Shown: positions 10,792 through 22,521 of the stretch, piece by piece
How the letters are laid out: every line of letters begins with the position of its first letter
Numbering within the stretch: the first letter of the stretch is position 1
DNA from: Raphanus sativus
Taxonomy: Eukaryota > Streptophyta > Magnoliopsida > Brassicales > Brassicaceae
Direction of reading: 5' to 3'
NCBI RefSeq assembly: GCF_000801105.2
Contig: NC_079515.1
Location: 26,435,407 to 26,499,406, forward strand
DNA: 64,000 bases
Made by a program: the position numbers and the translations under genes
Notes under the pieces: generated by a model
What the model was told of the DNA's origin: nothing
Seen by the model: only the letters and a program-made list of their open reading frames with translations
The model's database searches: none

Positions 10792-12379
10792 ATGGCGGAT
10801 CAGAGCGATCAACACTCGGATACTCCCACCGGTACGTCTATTCAAAAACAAAACTCCTCGCGGTTCTTGTAACATTTCGATCGCAAGCCCTAGTAAATAG
10901 GGTTTTCAAGTAGGATGATCACCTTAGGTTTTGGTTAGTGATTTGATCTTTGATTCCGTTTGCAGACGAACCAACTCGACTCCCTCTCAAGAAGAGAGGT
11001 TACGCAGAGAAAACCCTTCCAAGGTTAAACAACAACGACGAGGACTCCTTCTTCCCCGAGTACAAGGACATGGATCTTGACGAACTCAAGATCAACGCTT
11101 ACTACGATGTTCTCAAGGCCTTCATGGCAGAGTCTTCTACAATATCAAGCGTAAGCACCGGTTTAAACCTTTTTCATGTCTTTGTTGTTTCCGTTCTTGA
11201 TGGTTGTGCTCATGTTGTTTTTTCAGCAAAGGATTATGATCATGAAAGAACTCAAGAGCGAATTGAAGATCGACCACATAACTCACACCGCTTTGCAGGA
11301 GGAAATCAAGAGTGATACACTGGTCCAAGAGCTGAGGTATCTTGGTCTACACGCAAGAAAGTGAGTGATCTCCTTTGACCTAATTTTTCAATCTCTCTGT
11401 TTCTTTAGGGGAACTTCACTGGCTTCTTCTGAGAAAGTCACTGACGCTGAAGAACAGAAGAGCACTTCCGTGGAAGGAGAAGCACCAAAGCCAAGTCTGA
11501 TAGTGAACAATCAATACGTACTCAAACTTGTAAATCCTGACATAATCTGTTTCCAAGTCCCAAAAGCTGAAAACTTGTAGGTTCTGACATCAATTCGTTT
11601 TCTGCTTGCTTAGCAAGAAAGCTTCAACATAGCTCCAGCAAAGATCCAACAAGAAACGGCTGAACCGAGTGAAGCTACTCATGCAAAGATCCAAAATGAG
11701 AAGGCAGAAGCGAGTGCTACTACTACTCCTGAAGAGTTACCATTCCCAAGCTGGGGCCGTGCTTCTCCAGAGTCTCTTGTTAACAACATCATCACTATAA
11801 GTATAGACGGTGAAGACGATCTCGTTACATTCCGAATCAAAGCCTATGACGCAGAAACGGTAATTCTTCACGTTTCCTTTGTGTCTTGTGCATCAAGTTA
11901 GGTCTCTTCTGCCATTCTAACAAACCATAGCTTCCAATTTCATAACAGGAAATGCACCAGCTGGTGACTCTATCAAGCACAAAGGAAGTGTACGACCCGT
12001 TGGACTGGATTGATATTAGATATGTAAGATATCAAAAACTGTTACATCTCTTACTTCAAGTTTTTGATCAGAATCTGATAGCAAAGCATTGATCTCAAAA
12101 ACTCATTGGCAGTTTCCAAGGGAAGAGATTATATGGCAAAAACAACATCCCGGGTTCACAACACGCAACTGCTTACTTAAACCAGGCCAAACTATCCTGA
12201 ACGCAACCACTACAGCTAGAGTCAAGAAGCCAATTAGAGAGGTACATATTTGCTGCAAACAGCGCTTTTCAAAAGTTTCTTTCTATTGCTTCATTGCGAC
12301 TCTCTGATAGGTTGGAAGATCTGCCAGTGGGATTCCTATCATCAAGAGACTTGATAAGGGAAAGGCTAAAATGCAGTAG
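10792..12379 (+). CDS. ENT-domain (EMSY N-terminus) protein
   Basis: Eight exons in consistent phase: 10792-10831, 10966-11150, 11227-11360, 11409-11517, 11614-11859, 11949-12023, 12113-12241 and 12311-12379 (328 residues). After a short N-terminus (MADQSDQHSDTPTDEPTRLP), the ENT domain runs from about residue 43 to 95: DELKINAYYDVLKAFMAESS, then IMIMKELKSELKIDHITH and LQEEI. A linker rich in Glu/Ser/Thr follows. The C-terminal third (LVTFRIKAYDAETEM, then DPLDWIDIRYFPREEIIW) looks like a degenerate Agenet/Tudor-like half, as in plant EMSY-like proteins. ENT domains are chromatin-associated helical modules; a nuclear role is inferred. It converges on the bromodomain gene, with stop codons about 170 bp apart. 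A telo-box-like site at 10671 suggests constitutive expression. Probably the At3g57970 or At2g44440 type (recalled). Confidence 0.9.
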
Positions 12380-12548
12380 GATGTTGAGAAGACCCAGAAG
12401 CATGACAACAATCAAGACAAGAACACTCTCTTATAAAACTTGTTTCAGATCTTTTAGTGTCACTGAACATATGTTTTGCTGCCTTATAAACTTGTTAGTA
12501 GATTCTTGAGACTTATATAAGATAGTTAAGCCGTGTAATGATGATGAC

Positions 12549-14636
12549 TCATAACCTCCTTGTACGCTTCTTTGGGCGAGTAGAAGAACCTTCCTCCTTT
12601 TCACTAGCTTCTCTTTTAGAGGCTGCGCTAGTGTTTTTCTTTGCAGCTGGCGTTCGTTTCTGACCTGCAACAACTTTTTCATTCTTAGCGTTACTTCTCC
12701 TCTGTTCAGCTCCTTTCTTTCCACTAGAGGAATCATCCTTCACAGTCTCTGGCACAGTTTCAGCCCCTTTCATCCTCTTAAGAAAACTTGCAGCACTCTG
12801 CTTTTTTGAGCCAACTTTTGTGCTCTTACCCTTCTTCTCTTGATCACTTTTCTTCTGCTCAGAGACATCACCATCATCCAAACTGGTCTTAACGTTTCTT
12901 GTTCCTACTTTTTTAGCTGATGAGGTTGTTGTTCTTCCTCTAGGCATCTTCTTGGAAACTATAGGTTCCTCATCATCTTTGTCAGTGGTTTCATCTTCCT
13001 CCTCCGCCTCTGAAACTTGCTTCTTCTCGTTCTCATCCGTTGTTGGAACTACTTTAGTCTTTTTCTTGAACGGTTCAGTGGTAGAAGATCTAACAGCCAA
13101 GGAACTGCGTTTCCGACAAGCTTTAACAGACACGGACACTTTTGGCTTCAGAGACAACAGTGTGAGTTCCTCCTTGGATGTCGTCACCAAGGGTTCTTCA
13201 TCTTTTGGTGGTGAGGTTTGATTAGAGGTCTTGAGAGTAGTCATCTGTTTCTTGATGAGTTCGTGAAGCTGCGCTGCGGAATTAGACTCGGGAGAACGCT
13301 CGCCGTAGAAAACCTTGGCGTTGTTGATTAGTAGCAGTAAGTCTCGAAAGAACTTGGTTTTGGAGCTTTGGTAATAACCTTCGTCCACACGAGTTCGAAT
13401 CTGGTCCAAGTCTATGTGCTGCCTTATTATTCTCTCGTACTCGGGTGTTTCCTGCAGCTTCAGAATCAAACAAGTAAATAAAGACTCTCCTTAAGACTTG
13501 ATTAAAATACAAAGCGCATCATATATTACTAGCTTTTTATCATAAATATATTGTCATGTTAGATCAACATTAATTAATTTCAGTTTAAAAAACATAATAA
13601 ACTATTATTCAATAATAATAAATTTGTAAAAATATTATTAAAATATAATATCTATGTGAGATAAATATTTTTCTAAAACATTTATTTTCAATTAAAAAGA
13701 AATGTTTTCAATAGGATAGAGACCATACTCACCTAAATTATTTTCACATTAATTCTGCCAAAAAAAAACAAAATAGGAACTGTTGAAAAAATAATATGGC
13801 TCTTAATTCGTTACCTGGCTCTCGAGCCGGCGCCAAAAGTGGGAGCCGATGGGGCGCGAGCGAAGAATCTCGATGAAATCAATCAACGGCCCAGATTCAA
13901 CGACAGTCCTATTAACGGCCAGAGATTGATCCTCGTTATCCGGTTGGTCGTGTCCTACCGTCTCCTCCTTTCTCGGTAAGCTCGCCGAGCTCTGCACGTC
14001 ACTCGTTTCTTTCGCCTCAACGAACTCGGGCGACTCGTTTCCCTCTCTTACTACTGAGTCACCTCTCTCCGAGTCCTTCGCCCCGCTCTCGCAGCTTCCT
14101 CTACCCGAATCCTCCCTAACCGGTTTCTCCTCGGTTCCATCTCCCCCGATCCGGTTCGGCTCTTCTTTAACTGGTTCATCGATTTCCCGGTTCGGTTCGA
14201 TAACCGGAACGTCGTGGTTTTCCCCGGTTTCCGCGGGTTTAACCAGATCTGAAGATCCGGTCACCTTCTCCGCCTCCTCCTTCTCTCTCTCATCCTCCAA
14301 TCTCTTCACCTTCATCTGCAGAGACGAAATGGATACATCGTAACGTTCGACTTCGCGTCGGAGCTCATCGACGCGGAGCTTTCTCAGCTCCTCGAGCCAC
14401 CAAGAGATCTCGGAGACGGTTTCTCCCTCGTCGGGGGAGAATCGTCGCTTGAGATCGTTGTATTTGCGGCGACAGTCGGAGGCGGTGAGGGTGCGAGAAG
14501 AAGAGTTTTGTTTGTTGATTTCGGCGGCGACGGAGTCCCACGAGTCGACGCCGTGACGGCGAACGGCGCAGGCGAGGAGGAGCTCCTCCCATGTGGTCCA
14601 TGTTTGGTTGTTTTCTTCGTTTTCCGGTTTTGCCAT
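12549..14636 (-). CDS. SANT/Myb-like plus bromodomain protein
   Basis: Two exons on the minus strand, 14636-13815 and 13451-12549, with the intron at 13452-13814 interrupting the bromodomain; 574 residues. I chose MAKPENEENN as the start, just ahead of the conserved block, over an in-frame Met 83 codons upstream whose extension looks like leader sequence. Domains: SANT/Myb-like at ~13-70 (TWTTWEELLLACAVRRHG, then SDCRRKYNDLKRRF); coiled coil at ~85-125 (LRREVERYDVSISSLQMKV); Glu/Ser-rich linker; bromodomain at ~250-345 (DFIEILRSRPIGSHFW to LLLLINNAKVFYGE), with the acetyl-lysine-binding Asn in LINNAKVF; and a long Lys/Ser/Glu tail ending RPKKRTRRL, a likely nuclear signal. Known role: acetyl-lysine reader; partners unknown. 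Homologous to At3g57980/At2g44430-type genes (recalled). Confidence 0.92.
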
Positions 14637-15562
14637 TGAATAGGTTTTGGTTATTGTCACTTTTGTCCCAAATGATCTCTCCTCGGCTGCTGCAAATCGT
14701 TGGCTTCCACTAAGAAGAAACCTTTGTGACTGATTATTTCTTTTATTCGTCGGACAAATAATTATGTTAGTGTTATTACAAGGCGCACCAATTGAGAAAT
14801 CGTGTAGTGGGCCCAGGCTAATGACAACTGGTACTGGACCGATTACTGATTTGGAACCAAATGCGGAACGAAATGCTCCAATCAAGTAGTCTCCAATTCT
14901 GGTAATTATATTTAATTTTGGATTGTACGGAATAAAGTTAATACAATATAAACCAAACTAAAGGCCCAGGCCTTAATTTTATTTCTTGAGGCTCTAAAAG
15001 TTTGGTGGGCTTTTCTTCTAGAATCAGACTTGCTAGCAATCAGCACTCAACATTCATCCAGATTCATCATCATCATACAACTAAACATCTTCACGACTAG
15101 ACATCCTGTTAGGACTGAACATGACCAGTAGTAACTCCAATGGAACTCTTTCACATCCTAGTCATAGTGTCTGATCAACTGCTTGAAGATAGCTTTCTAG
15201 ATCCCTCCAGACTGTAAAATCTCCTCCTTTGTTTAATCAACACAACCACAAGCACTATTCCAAATCTATATATAATCCTTCTAATTCTAATAAAATCAAG
15301 CTCATAGCTCACTGCCAACATATTAAACTGATTTAGACCAAGCAATTTCTAGTTCAAAACATAATCTCATACTAAAACTCTTGCAATTGCTTTGAATTAT
15401 CCCAAAACAAGTTCTGAAAATCTTCCAAAATCCAGCAGTAACTTAACGCATGCATATATACAAAAGGCATAGATAAAACTAAGAAGACAGAATGCAGTAC
15501 AACAATTCGAATAAAGCTTTTTTATCACCTCTCAAGATCATAGCGAGTGTAACCAAATACCA
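14637..15562. other. Promoter side of the bromodomain gene and 3' flank of the OEP40-like gene
   Basis: No gene. A GGGCCC site near 14809 and GGCCCAGGCC near 14963 resemble TCP site II promoter elements and lie upstream of the minus-strand bromodomain gene. Confidence 0.5.
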
Positions 15563-16606
15563 TCAAGAAGCTCCTTTCAAGGCCTTCTTCAGCTCCTCCG
15601 CCACGTCACCCTCTTCCTTGCTTTGCTTCCCTCCGCAATCCGACGCCGTTCTCTCGCTGCTCCACCGATCAGCTCTCCCTCTACCACTGTTGTTCTTGCT
15701 ATTGCTATTGCTCCTCTCGGCTTCGCGTTGCTTTGACGAGTGAGATCTGTAATCTACTACCGGCGACACGTTCGACATCATCATCACTCCCCTGAGATCT
15801 TCGACAGCTCTCTTCAACTCTCTGTTCTCCGACCGAAGCTCCTCCATAAACAAACGCACCTTCCCCAAATCAACACCAGTAGTATCCCCCGCGGGTTTAT
15901 TATCAACCTCTTTACCTTCCACGTGTTCGATCCCAATCTTATCCATCACCAGAAACGGAAACCTCCTCAGAGAAACCACAGCAGCCGTCGGATCAAACTC
16001 CCGTCTCATCTCCGTCGGAACCCTAACCCCCCACCTGAAGTTCACAACGGCGCGTCCCCTCACAGGCAAACACGTCCTCGCCGCGACCTCAACACCAGAC
16101 AACAACCCCGCGATATCTCCCGCCGAAGCCGACTGCAAAAGCGTCACCTTCTCGAAACCCTCCGCCGGAGAATCCACGACCTCGATCGACGAATCCTCCT
16201 CCGAGACGGATCCGTTGAGATTGGATCCGAATCCAGAGGAGGAGGAAGAGTGAGATTTCTTGATCGAGAAGTCGCCGAATTGGGGTTTGAAGTGGATCAT
16301 GAAGCTAGGGTTTCGCCGGCCGAGGAGGTTGAACTCGGCGCTCATGAGCATGGAGGTGGAGATCGGGGAGCCGAAGGATCCGGTTCCGGTTTTGACGACG
16401 AGGGAGAAAGGGTTGTAGGAGTCGTTGGGACGGTAAGCGATCTTGAGAGAAGGGCCTGATTCGAAGAAGGTCGAGAGGTTGAGGCTCAGCTCCTTGGATT
16501 CTCCGGCGACGATTCCGGATTGAAAGGGTAGGCCTATGATGCTCAGAGGAATCTTGGCTCTGAACAGAGGCTTCTTCTCTTCCCGGAACTTCATGGAAGC
16601 CTTCAT
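15563..16606 (-). CDS. OEP40: Plastid outer-envelope beta-barrel pore protein, OEP40-like
   Basis: An intronless gene of 347 residues. I start at MKASMKFREEKKPLFRAKIP (16606); the open frame upstream has no family resemblance. Residues ~1-125 alternate polar and apolar residues without a helix or transit peptide (KELSLNLSTFFESGPSLKIA, SMLMSAEFNLLGRRNPSFMI), as expected of a beta-barrel. A further strand-rich block follows (CLPVRGRAVVNFRWGVRVP), then an acidic/coiled segment (LFMEELRSENRELKRAVEDL) and a Ser/Asn/Lys-rich tail. OEP40 (At3g57990, recalled) is described as a glucose-permeable channel of the chloroplast outer envelope. The match rests on remembered sequence and gene order. Site II-type GGGCCT motifs lie upstream near 16924. 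Confidence 0.82.
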   Translation of the reverse strand: MKASMKFREEKKPLFRAKIPLSIIGLPFQSGIVAGESKELSLNLSTFFESGPSLKIAYRPNDSYNPFSLVVKTGTGSFGSPISTSMLMSAEFNLLGRRNPSFMIHFKPQFGDFSIKKSHSSSSSGFGSNLNGSVSEEDSSIEVVDSPAEGFEKVTLLQSASAGDIAGLLSGVEVAARTCLPVRGRAVVNFRWGVRVPTEMRREFDPTAAVVSLRRFPFLVMDKIGIEHVEGKEVDNKPAGDTTGVDLGKVRLFMEELRSENRELKRAVEDLRGVMMMSNVSPVVDYRSHSSKQREAERSNSNSKNNSGRGRADRWSSERTASDCGGKQSKEEGDVAEELKKALKGAS

Positions 16607-19600
16607 CTTCTTCTCCTCCGTGCAAAAAAAATCGAGAGAAGATTGGTATGGAGTGAGCAGACATAGAAACCAAACCCTAGGAGCGGACAAGTAGCAACTT
16701 GGAACCAAACACGTGTTTTTTTTTTCAAAACTCACTATACATTTACGGTTTTATCCTTCTGTTATGTAGAGAATAACAGATAAGCTCGTTGACTAATTCG
16801 AAATGAGAGGTGGATAAATAACTTGTGTTTTGTAACTGTTTATTATCTGTTCAGCTTCTGTCCAGTTTCTGTTTTTTTCTTTTGTTCCCGTTGTTGATAC
16901 GTAAAGCCCGTATATATCTAAAATGGGCCTAATTGGGTTCAAACTCACACAGAAGCTAATGAGGCCTGTACGCTGGGCTCTCACACACATGTGAATAAGG
17001 ATTAGCTAGGGGTTTTTGTCTTTGATTGTTTCTCACCCCATTGTTTTCTTATGCAGGGTTTAAGGCTTTCGGTATCATGAAACGGTGTGGTTTATCCATT
17101 TCACTACTATTAGCAGACTGACTATTAGGGACAATATTCCCTATCGAAGTTGGAAGAGATTACAGAAAAACTCATCTAACTTAATAACTGTTCACAGTGA
17201 TAAGAACAATCGCAATACTTAAGAAAGTAAAATCTGTTGGAGATCGGATTTACCCAGTTTTACCCTACTCCAAACCTTGTCTAAGAATCCGACTCAATAG
17301 TCCACAAATTCGAGAAGAATATAATAGGTTCATGAAGAATAAAGATTCATCCTGAGCACAGAAAAAGTCAATCTCGACTAACACTAACCCAGTCAAAAGT
17401 CAAAACGTAAAAAGAAGTTGAGCATTAGAAAATGTCTTCAAAACATCAGATACTCATCGTATATCACATTACCCAGATAAACAACAAATGAAAAGGAGAG
17501 GAGCACTTCAAGTCTCATACATCAAAGCTATACTGAAATAGTTTTCGTGTTCACTTGTATTTTTATACCCTTTGTTCATTCACTGTAGTTGTATAAACCA
17601 GAAGCTCAGTAATATACATTCTTTTCAAACGGAAATCATCGATAAACAACTTCTTTTCCTTATTTTTACTTCGATATGTTAATATAAATCATCTCTAATT
17701 TCTGAATGGATTTTGAGATTCATCAGAATCTACTCTAGATTGGTGGCTAATTTGGAATCTCGTGGGATAACACTTGTCAGTGGTTAGTCTCACTGTCACC
17801 ACATTTTGATACATGTACTTAATGTAATGGGAGATGTTAATCCAGAGAAGTATATGTAGACGAATTGGATATGTGTCAAGGGTAAAGACACAAGAGATTA
17901 GTAAGAAGGAAGAAACTTAGGCCTTCTTAACAAAGATTCTGAAAAAGGACATTACCTAGGTCCGTTAAATTGGTTAAATACTTAAATACTTAATGCGTTT
18001 AGCTTGTAACCAACAAAAAACTAGGTTATAAACATAACAAAATCTGATAACGTGGATATATCCGCTTAAACAGATATGATAATATATTTATGTTGTGTAG
18101 AAAAAGTTACCTATATACAAACATTGAATATCATTTTCTCATAAAAAAATTGTACTCAAGAAATCATACGCAGTTGGTTTTTAATAGTTTTATCCTTGTT
18201 TGTTGACAAAAGAAAAAAGTTTATTTTTTCTGTTAGGGGTCCACATTCCGTCCAGCTAAGGAGCGATGTACAAAAGATTGGAACTGCGAACCACGTCAAA
18301 CAAATACGAAGGAGGACCACAGCCAATACGATTTAGCTATGTGCACGTGTCTGACATTCAGCGGCTTAGTCGCCCGCATGTGGGCCGAATCTAAAAGAGA
18401 GCACAAGACTCGTGTGTTCGAACTCTGAGTCCCTGACGCACGCATTTGTACAAAATTCTAACCCTTTCGGTTAAGTTTCAGCTCTCTATCTCTTTATTGT
18501 CCCTATTAGATCACTTCCATATCATGTCTGCATCCGACGGCTATTATTCGTTGTAATCATACACCATTGACTCTATTTCTCTATATAGCTTAACTAATAG
18601 TATAAACCTAAGTGAGATCGTGCAGCAAAAACCCAAGGGCTTATCTATTTAAGGTTTAATATGTTTTTCTAAAGATGATCGGTCCACGTATATGTCCTGT
18701 CCTCTTTATAGTTAACAAATTTTTGTTAAGCTTACAAAAATTAACATTATTTTCTTAATGTATTTCAGGTTTTTATCATATACATGATTGCTGTAAACAG
18801 CCACAAATTAGATTTAGAAGAAGAATAGAAAACAAAACGTATTGAGTCAAATATCCGTTTAGAGTTTTTTTTTTATTGATCTGATAATAATTTACAAACT
18901 CTTAGACCCATATTTATACCGTTTCAAAAAATTCGATTTTTTTTTCCCAATATAAATAGTAACTTATTTAGAAAATTGGTTTTCCTAAATCGAAAAAGTA
19001 AATTTCATCCGATCCACGAGTATTGGGCTTTTAGTGGTGTACAAAAATTTAATACATACAGATGCAACAAGGATATAGAATCATTGCAAGCTGTCTTCAT
19101 TAATTTATCCTCTTGCAAAGTTGGCACATAGAGAGCAAGAGATATGGTGCATATTGGTATATTCTCTTCTAATTCGTGGATGGTCACTAATTTAGTAATG
19201 AACTTGCTGTATATAGATATTTTCGATTTGTTCTAGATAACATATATGTATAATATGTGTTAAAGTAGTAAAAAAATACTCCTTTAAGTTTTGTTTGTCT
19301 GCTGAATCAAAAGGTGTTAAGTTTTGTTTTATTTGTATTCGCAATTTGATAAAGAATAATGAAAACATTCAAAAGAAGAAGAAAAGATGAGAATTAAAAT
19401 AGACGTAAGGAAGTGAAACTGCCTCGTGCATTGAGAGAAGAAGGACGTGAGACAACTAAATGTAAAAGATAAGTGAGACTCACCAAAGAGTCATGCCATC
19501 TTCATGTCTTCACATTCCACTTTATCATTTATCTCCAGCTTTTCTACATTATTATTATTTTTTGGTTGCAGATTGACTAATTTCTTTTGTTCTGTTGATT

Positions 19601-20353
19601 TTTTTTGTATCTTTAGTACTCAAGCGAATCATTATTAGGAATTATACTTATACATGCATGTGTATATATAACCTAGTTAGTATATGAACTAGCTAAAAAT
19701 ACAGTGTTCTTTTGCGGTTATACTTAGGCTAAACATTAAACTTATACAAATCAAAAGTCCAGATTTTAGTATATGCAAAGATTTATCTACCATCAACCAT
19801 ATACAGTATTAAAAATATTTGAGAATATTTTAATTATTTTATTCATGAAAAAAAAAACAATCATAAGTTTGTTGAGTTTTGGTGCATTACATGGGGCCAA
19901 CTTTGTGGAATCTTACTTATCTATTACTTTAATCAGTTAACTAGTACCACCTGCATTTATCTATCATAAGCACAAACAGACACGGAACATAAATATTTCA
20001 ACATTGCGAAAATATATAAAAGAATTAGCTATATATTAAAAATTACAATATGATCATTTGGTTAGTGGGAGGGGACCAAATGCGCTTCAGCTATTTCATG
20101 TCTTGGGAGACAAACTAACGCAAAACTACATATAATTAATTCTTACTTACACATCTTTCTCATAATTAATAACTACATGTAATTAAATTAATTGACCTAA
20201 AGCTTCCTTTGAATTTAAATGATGGTTCTAAACTTTGTAGATATGTGGGTTTGATTAGGACGTGATTTCTGGTCATTACAAAAATATCAACAATCCGTTA
20301 ATTTTTTTATAACAATCCATTAAATTAATCGCCTACATCTTATAGTTCGTATA
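16607..20353. other. Large intergenic region, no gene found
   Basis: No coding frame or complete mobile element was recognised. The part nearest the OEP40-like gene (16.6-17.0 kb) holds site II-like motifs. A GC-richer patch at 18230-18450 includes GCACGTGTC (18344-18352), a G-box-like core. The rest is AT-rich. Confidence 0.5.
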
Positions 20354-22331
20354 TCCTCTATATATTAAAGGAGAAGTATTTTTAAAGCTTTCCTTAAACG
20401 ATTTTGGTGAGAATGCATGAGAAGCCTCTATTCCACGTGTCACTCTGTGAGCGATTTAAAAAAAACGGATCATTTAATTCTTAGCTTTCTTTCCTTATTT
20501 GCTTCAATGACAAACCATTTTTTTCATGCTCGAACAGTTACAACAAGGGGATCCAAAAAATACAATGCACGTCGGTATGTTATATAGGGATTTCTCTGCT
20601 TCTCTTTAGTGTCTCTGTCGATGAATGAGACAATAATTTAATTAGATTAGATAATTATGTTCATGTTATTCATATAGATCTCATGGAAGGCAAAGGGATC
20701 CAAAACCTTTGACCAACATCGATCTCGCTTGCGTCGGAAATCCTGTTCAGGTCACTGATCCTCTGGTACTGAACCAACCCTCTGAAAATCTCAGATGTGA
20801 TGAAGAAGAGCGTGTCTCCCTTCTTGACGGTGCAAACCGGAGTCTGGTTCGATACGCCGGTTCCGTTTGAGCAAGAGCAAGGGATCGGGACGTGTACGAC
20901 CTGGTTCGGGTTTACGCCTTGAGTGCGTTGGGTGGAGAGTGGGAGGTTGTTGGCTTCAAAGATCGAACGGAGCTTCTTGACAGCGAAGAGAGTTTTGATA
21001 TTGCTGTAGGTTGTGTGCCTTACTTGCTTGAGTAACCCACGAGAGAGCAACACGTAGAGGGTGAGTCACCTGGTTCGCCGCATTTGAATTTTCCGGTCAT
21101 TTGGGCGGAGAAAGTGAGGAGGAAGGAAAAGAAGGGAAAGGGTAGAACGAGAAATTACTATTTTTTTATTGTTTTTTTGTCGCCGGGGAGTTCTCAGTTT
21201 ATCTTTTGAGTTTTATTGTTTGGTCTGAAAGGAATTAAAAAGATGAGGAAGAGAGTTGACCGAGAAAAGACTTTGGAGTGTACTGATGAGTTTTATTAGG
21301 GAAGATAAATAAATGAGAACACAATAAGAAACAGAGTCTGCAGCACATTGTGGTTTGGTCCCTAATGAAAAATGTTGTCATTATTTTATCACGCAGTGAA
21401 TTGTTGACATTTATAGTTTTGATTTTATTATTACATTCATACGTCGTTATAAATATATGCATATTTACATGTTTCTACTTTTGATCGGTTTTGTTCGGTT
21501 TAATTGGTTATAAATCAAACCATATTCAATCCTACGATTTTTATAAAATCACATCCATTCGGTTTGTATGGTATATACCAAAACAAAACCATATTATCTA
21601 TTTTTGTTCGATTCGATAATATTCGGTTTTATATATTGAACAACACTAATTTGGAAATTAGTAGGTTTTAGGTTATTTTTTTATCATATCTTAATATCCT
21701 ATTGTAGAATTAGATTTTATATTCATATCTTTTGGAATCTTATATGTGAGTTTTATATTAAACCGAAGAACCGGTACTCAACCCGATCTGAACCGAGAAC
21801 CGAATGAGTATCCGAAGATATCCGATAAATATAATACTTAAAACTATTATTCATAACTATATATATATAATTATTTTAAAAATAAAATTATAATTATAAA
21901 TTAGATATATTAATCATTTTTGTGTATTTTCGGATAAAATATGATAGTTTGGATAGAAATATCCAAAAAACGTGTCTAATGAGTAATTTTTGTTATTTTT
22001 AGTATATTTGGGTAGTTTGGATACAAAATATCCGAATCAAATCGAGTAATATGGTTACTTTGGGTACTATTATTCGAACCCGTTTCAGATACATTAGTTA
22101 TTCAATTATTTTCGGTTCTTTTACATCAAAACCGAACTCATCCGAACTAGGGAGGATCCAACTCGAACCCGACCCATAATTTTGTAATACCCAACCGGGA
22201 CCTAATTTTCAAACTCGGAAAATCTGATATTCTGAAAGTGTGTATCTGTACTCGATGGATACATGAATATTCATATCTATTAAAAAGATAATAAAATCAA
22301 TAATCTTACCCTGGCACGGGTTATTACCTAG
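20354..22331 (+). mobile_element. Non-autonomous Helitron carrying a captured gene piece
   Basis: It starts TCCTCTATATATTAAAGGAG at 20354 after an A. It ends with an imperfect hairpin region (CTGGCACGGGTTATTACCTAG) at 22331 before a T. Its first ~110 bp match the start of the Helitron at 58874, and its last ~50 bp match that element's 3' end, so both termini are supported by an independent copy. There is no Rep/helicase frame. Inside, on the minus strand, is a truncated LysM-protein exon (20688-21163). The 3' half is rich in CGGTT/AACCGA motifs and is shared with the Helitron remnant at 61525. Confidence 0.85.
20688..21163 (-). pseudogene. LYM2-like: LYM2/CEBiP-type LysM protein fragment, captured and broken
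   Basis: Read on the minus strand this is the N-terminal part of a LysM chitin-binding receptor-like protein (LYM2 class, plasma membrane, fungal-chitin sensing). It has the end of a signal peptide (FFSFLLTFSAQMTGKFKCG), then CCSLVGYSSK, then in another frame TYSNIKTLFAVKKLRSIFEA, LPLSTQRTQGVNPNQVVHVP, IPCSCSNGTGVSN and FWIPLP. The first part runs into a stop in frame just after YSSK while homology continues in a shifted frame, so a frameshift lies near 21030-21045. There is no ATG: an in-frame stop stands immediately ahead of the signal-peptide remnant. Homology ends abruptly after IPLP. It lies wholly inside the Helitron at 20354-22331. Confidence 0.8.
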
Positions 22332-22433
22332 TATATAGATATATGCATAACCATATCCAAGTATTTAAGTCGAAGAGGAATTTAAAATATTTGTTTTTTC
22401 TTTGTTCTTTACTTATCGTTTCCTTTGTCCTCC

Positions 22434-22440
22434 TATATAA
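22434..22440 (+). promoter_or_regulatory. TATA box of the VQ gene
   Basis: TATATAA, about 80 bp upstream of the VQ-gene ATG. Only about 100 bp separate it from the 3' end of the Helitron that finishes at 22331. Confidence 0.7.
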
Positions 22441-22521
22441 CCTTCCCATATCTCCACTTACTATCAAATTCACCAACCGCATCTTTCTCTCTTCTAACAA
22501 TCAACCCTAATAATTCCAAAA

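Noticed and set aside
12952..13221. Ser/Val-rich plus-strand frames
   Set aside because: Antisense shadows of the bromodomain gene's Glu/Lys-rich exon.
14637..14885. N-terminal extension of the bromodomain protein
   Set aside because: In-frame with upstream ATGs but leader-like composition; the family block begins right after MAKPENEE.
15740..16459. 239-residue plus-strand frame
   Set aside because: Antisense of the OEP40-like gene; Arg/His-rich with no family resemblance.
16607..16735. N-terminal extension of the OEP40-like protein
   Set aside because: Open but unlike the family; the conserved protein begins at MKASMKF.
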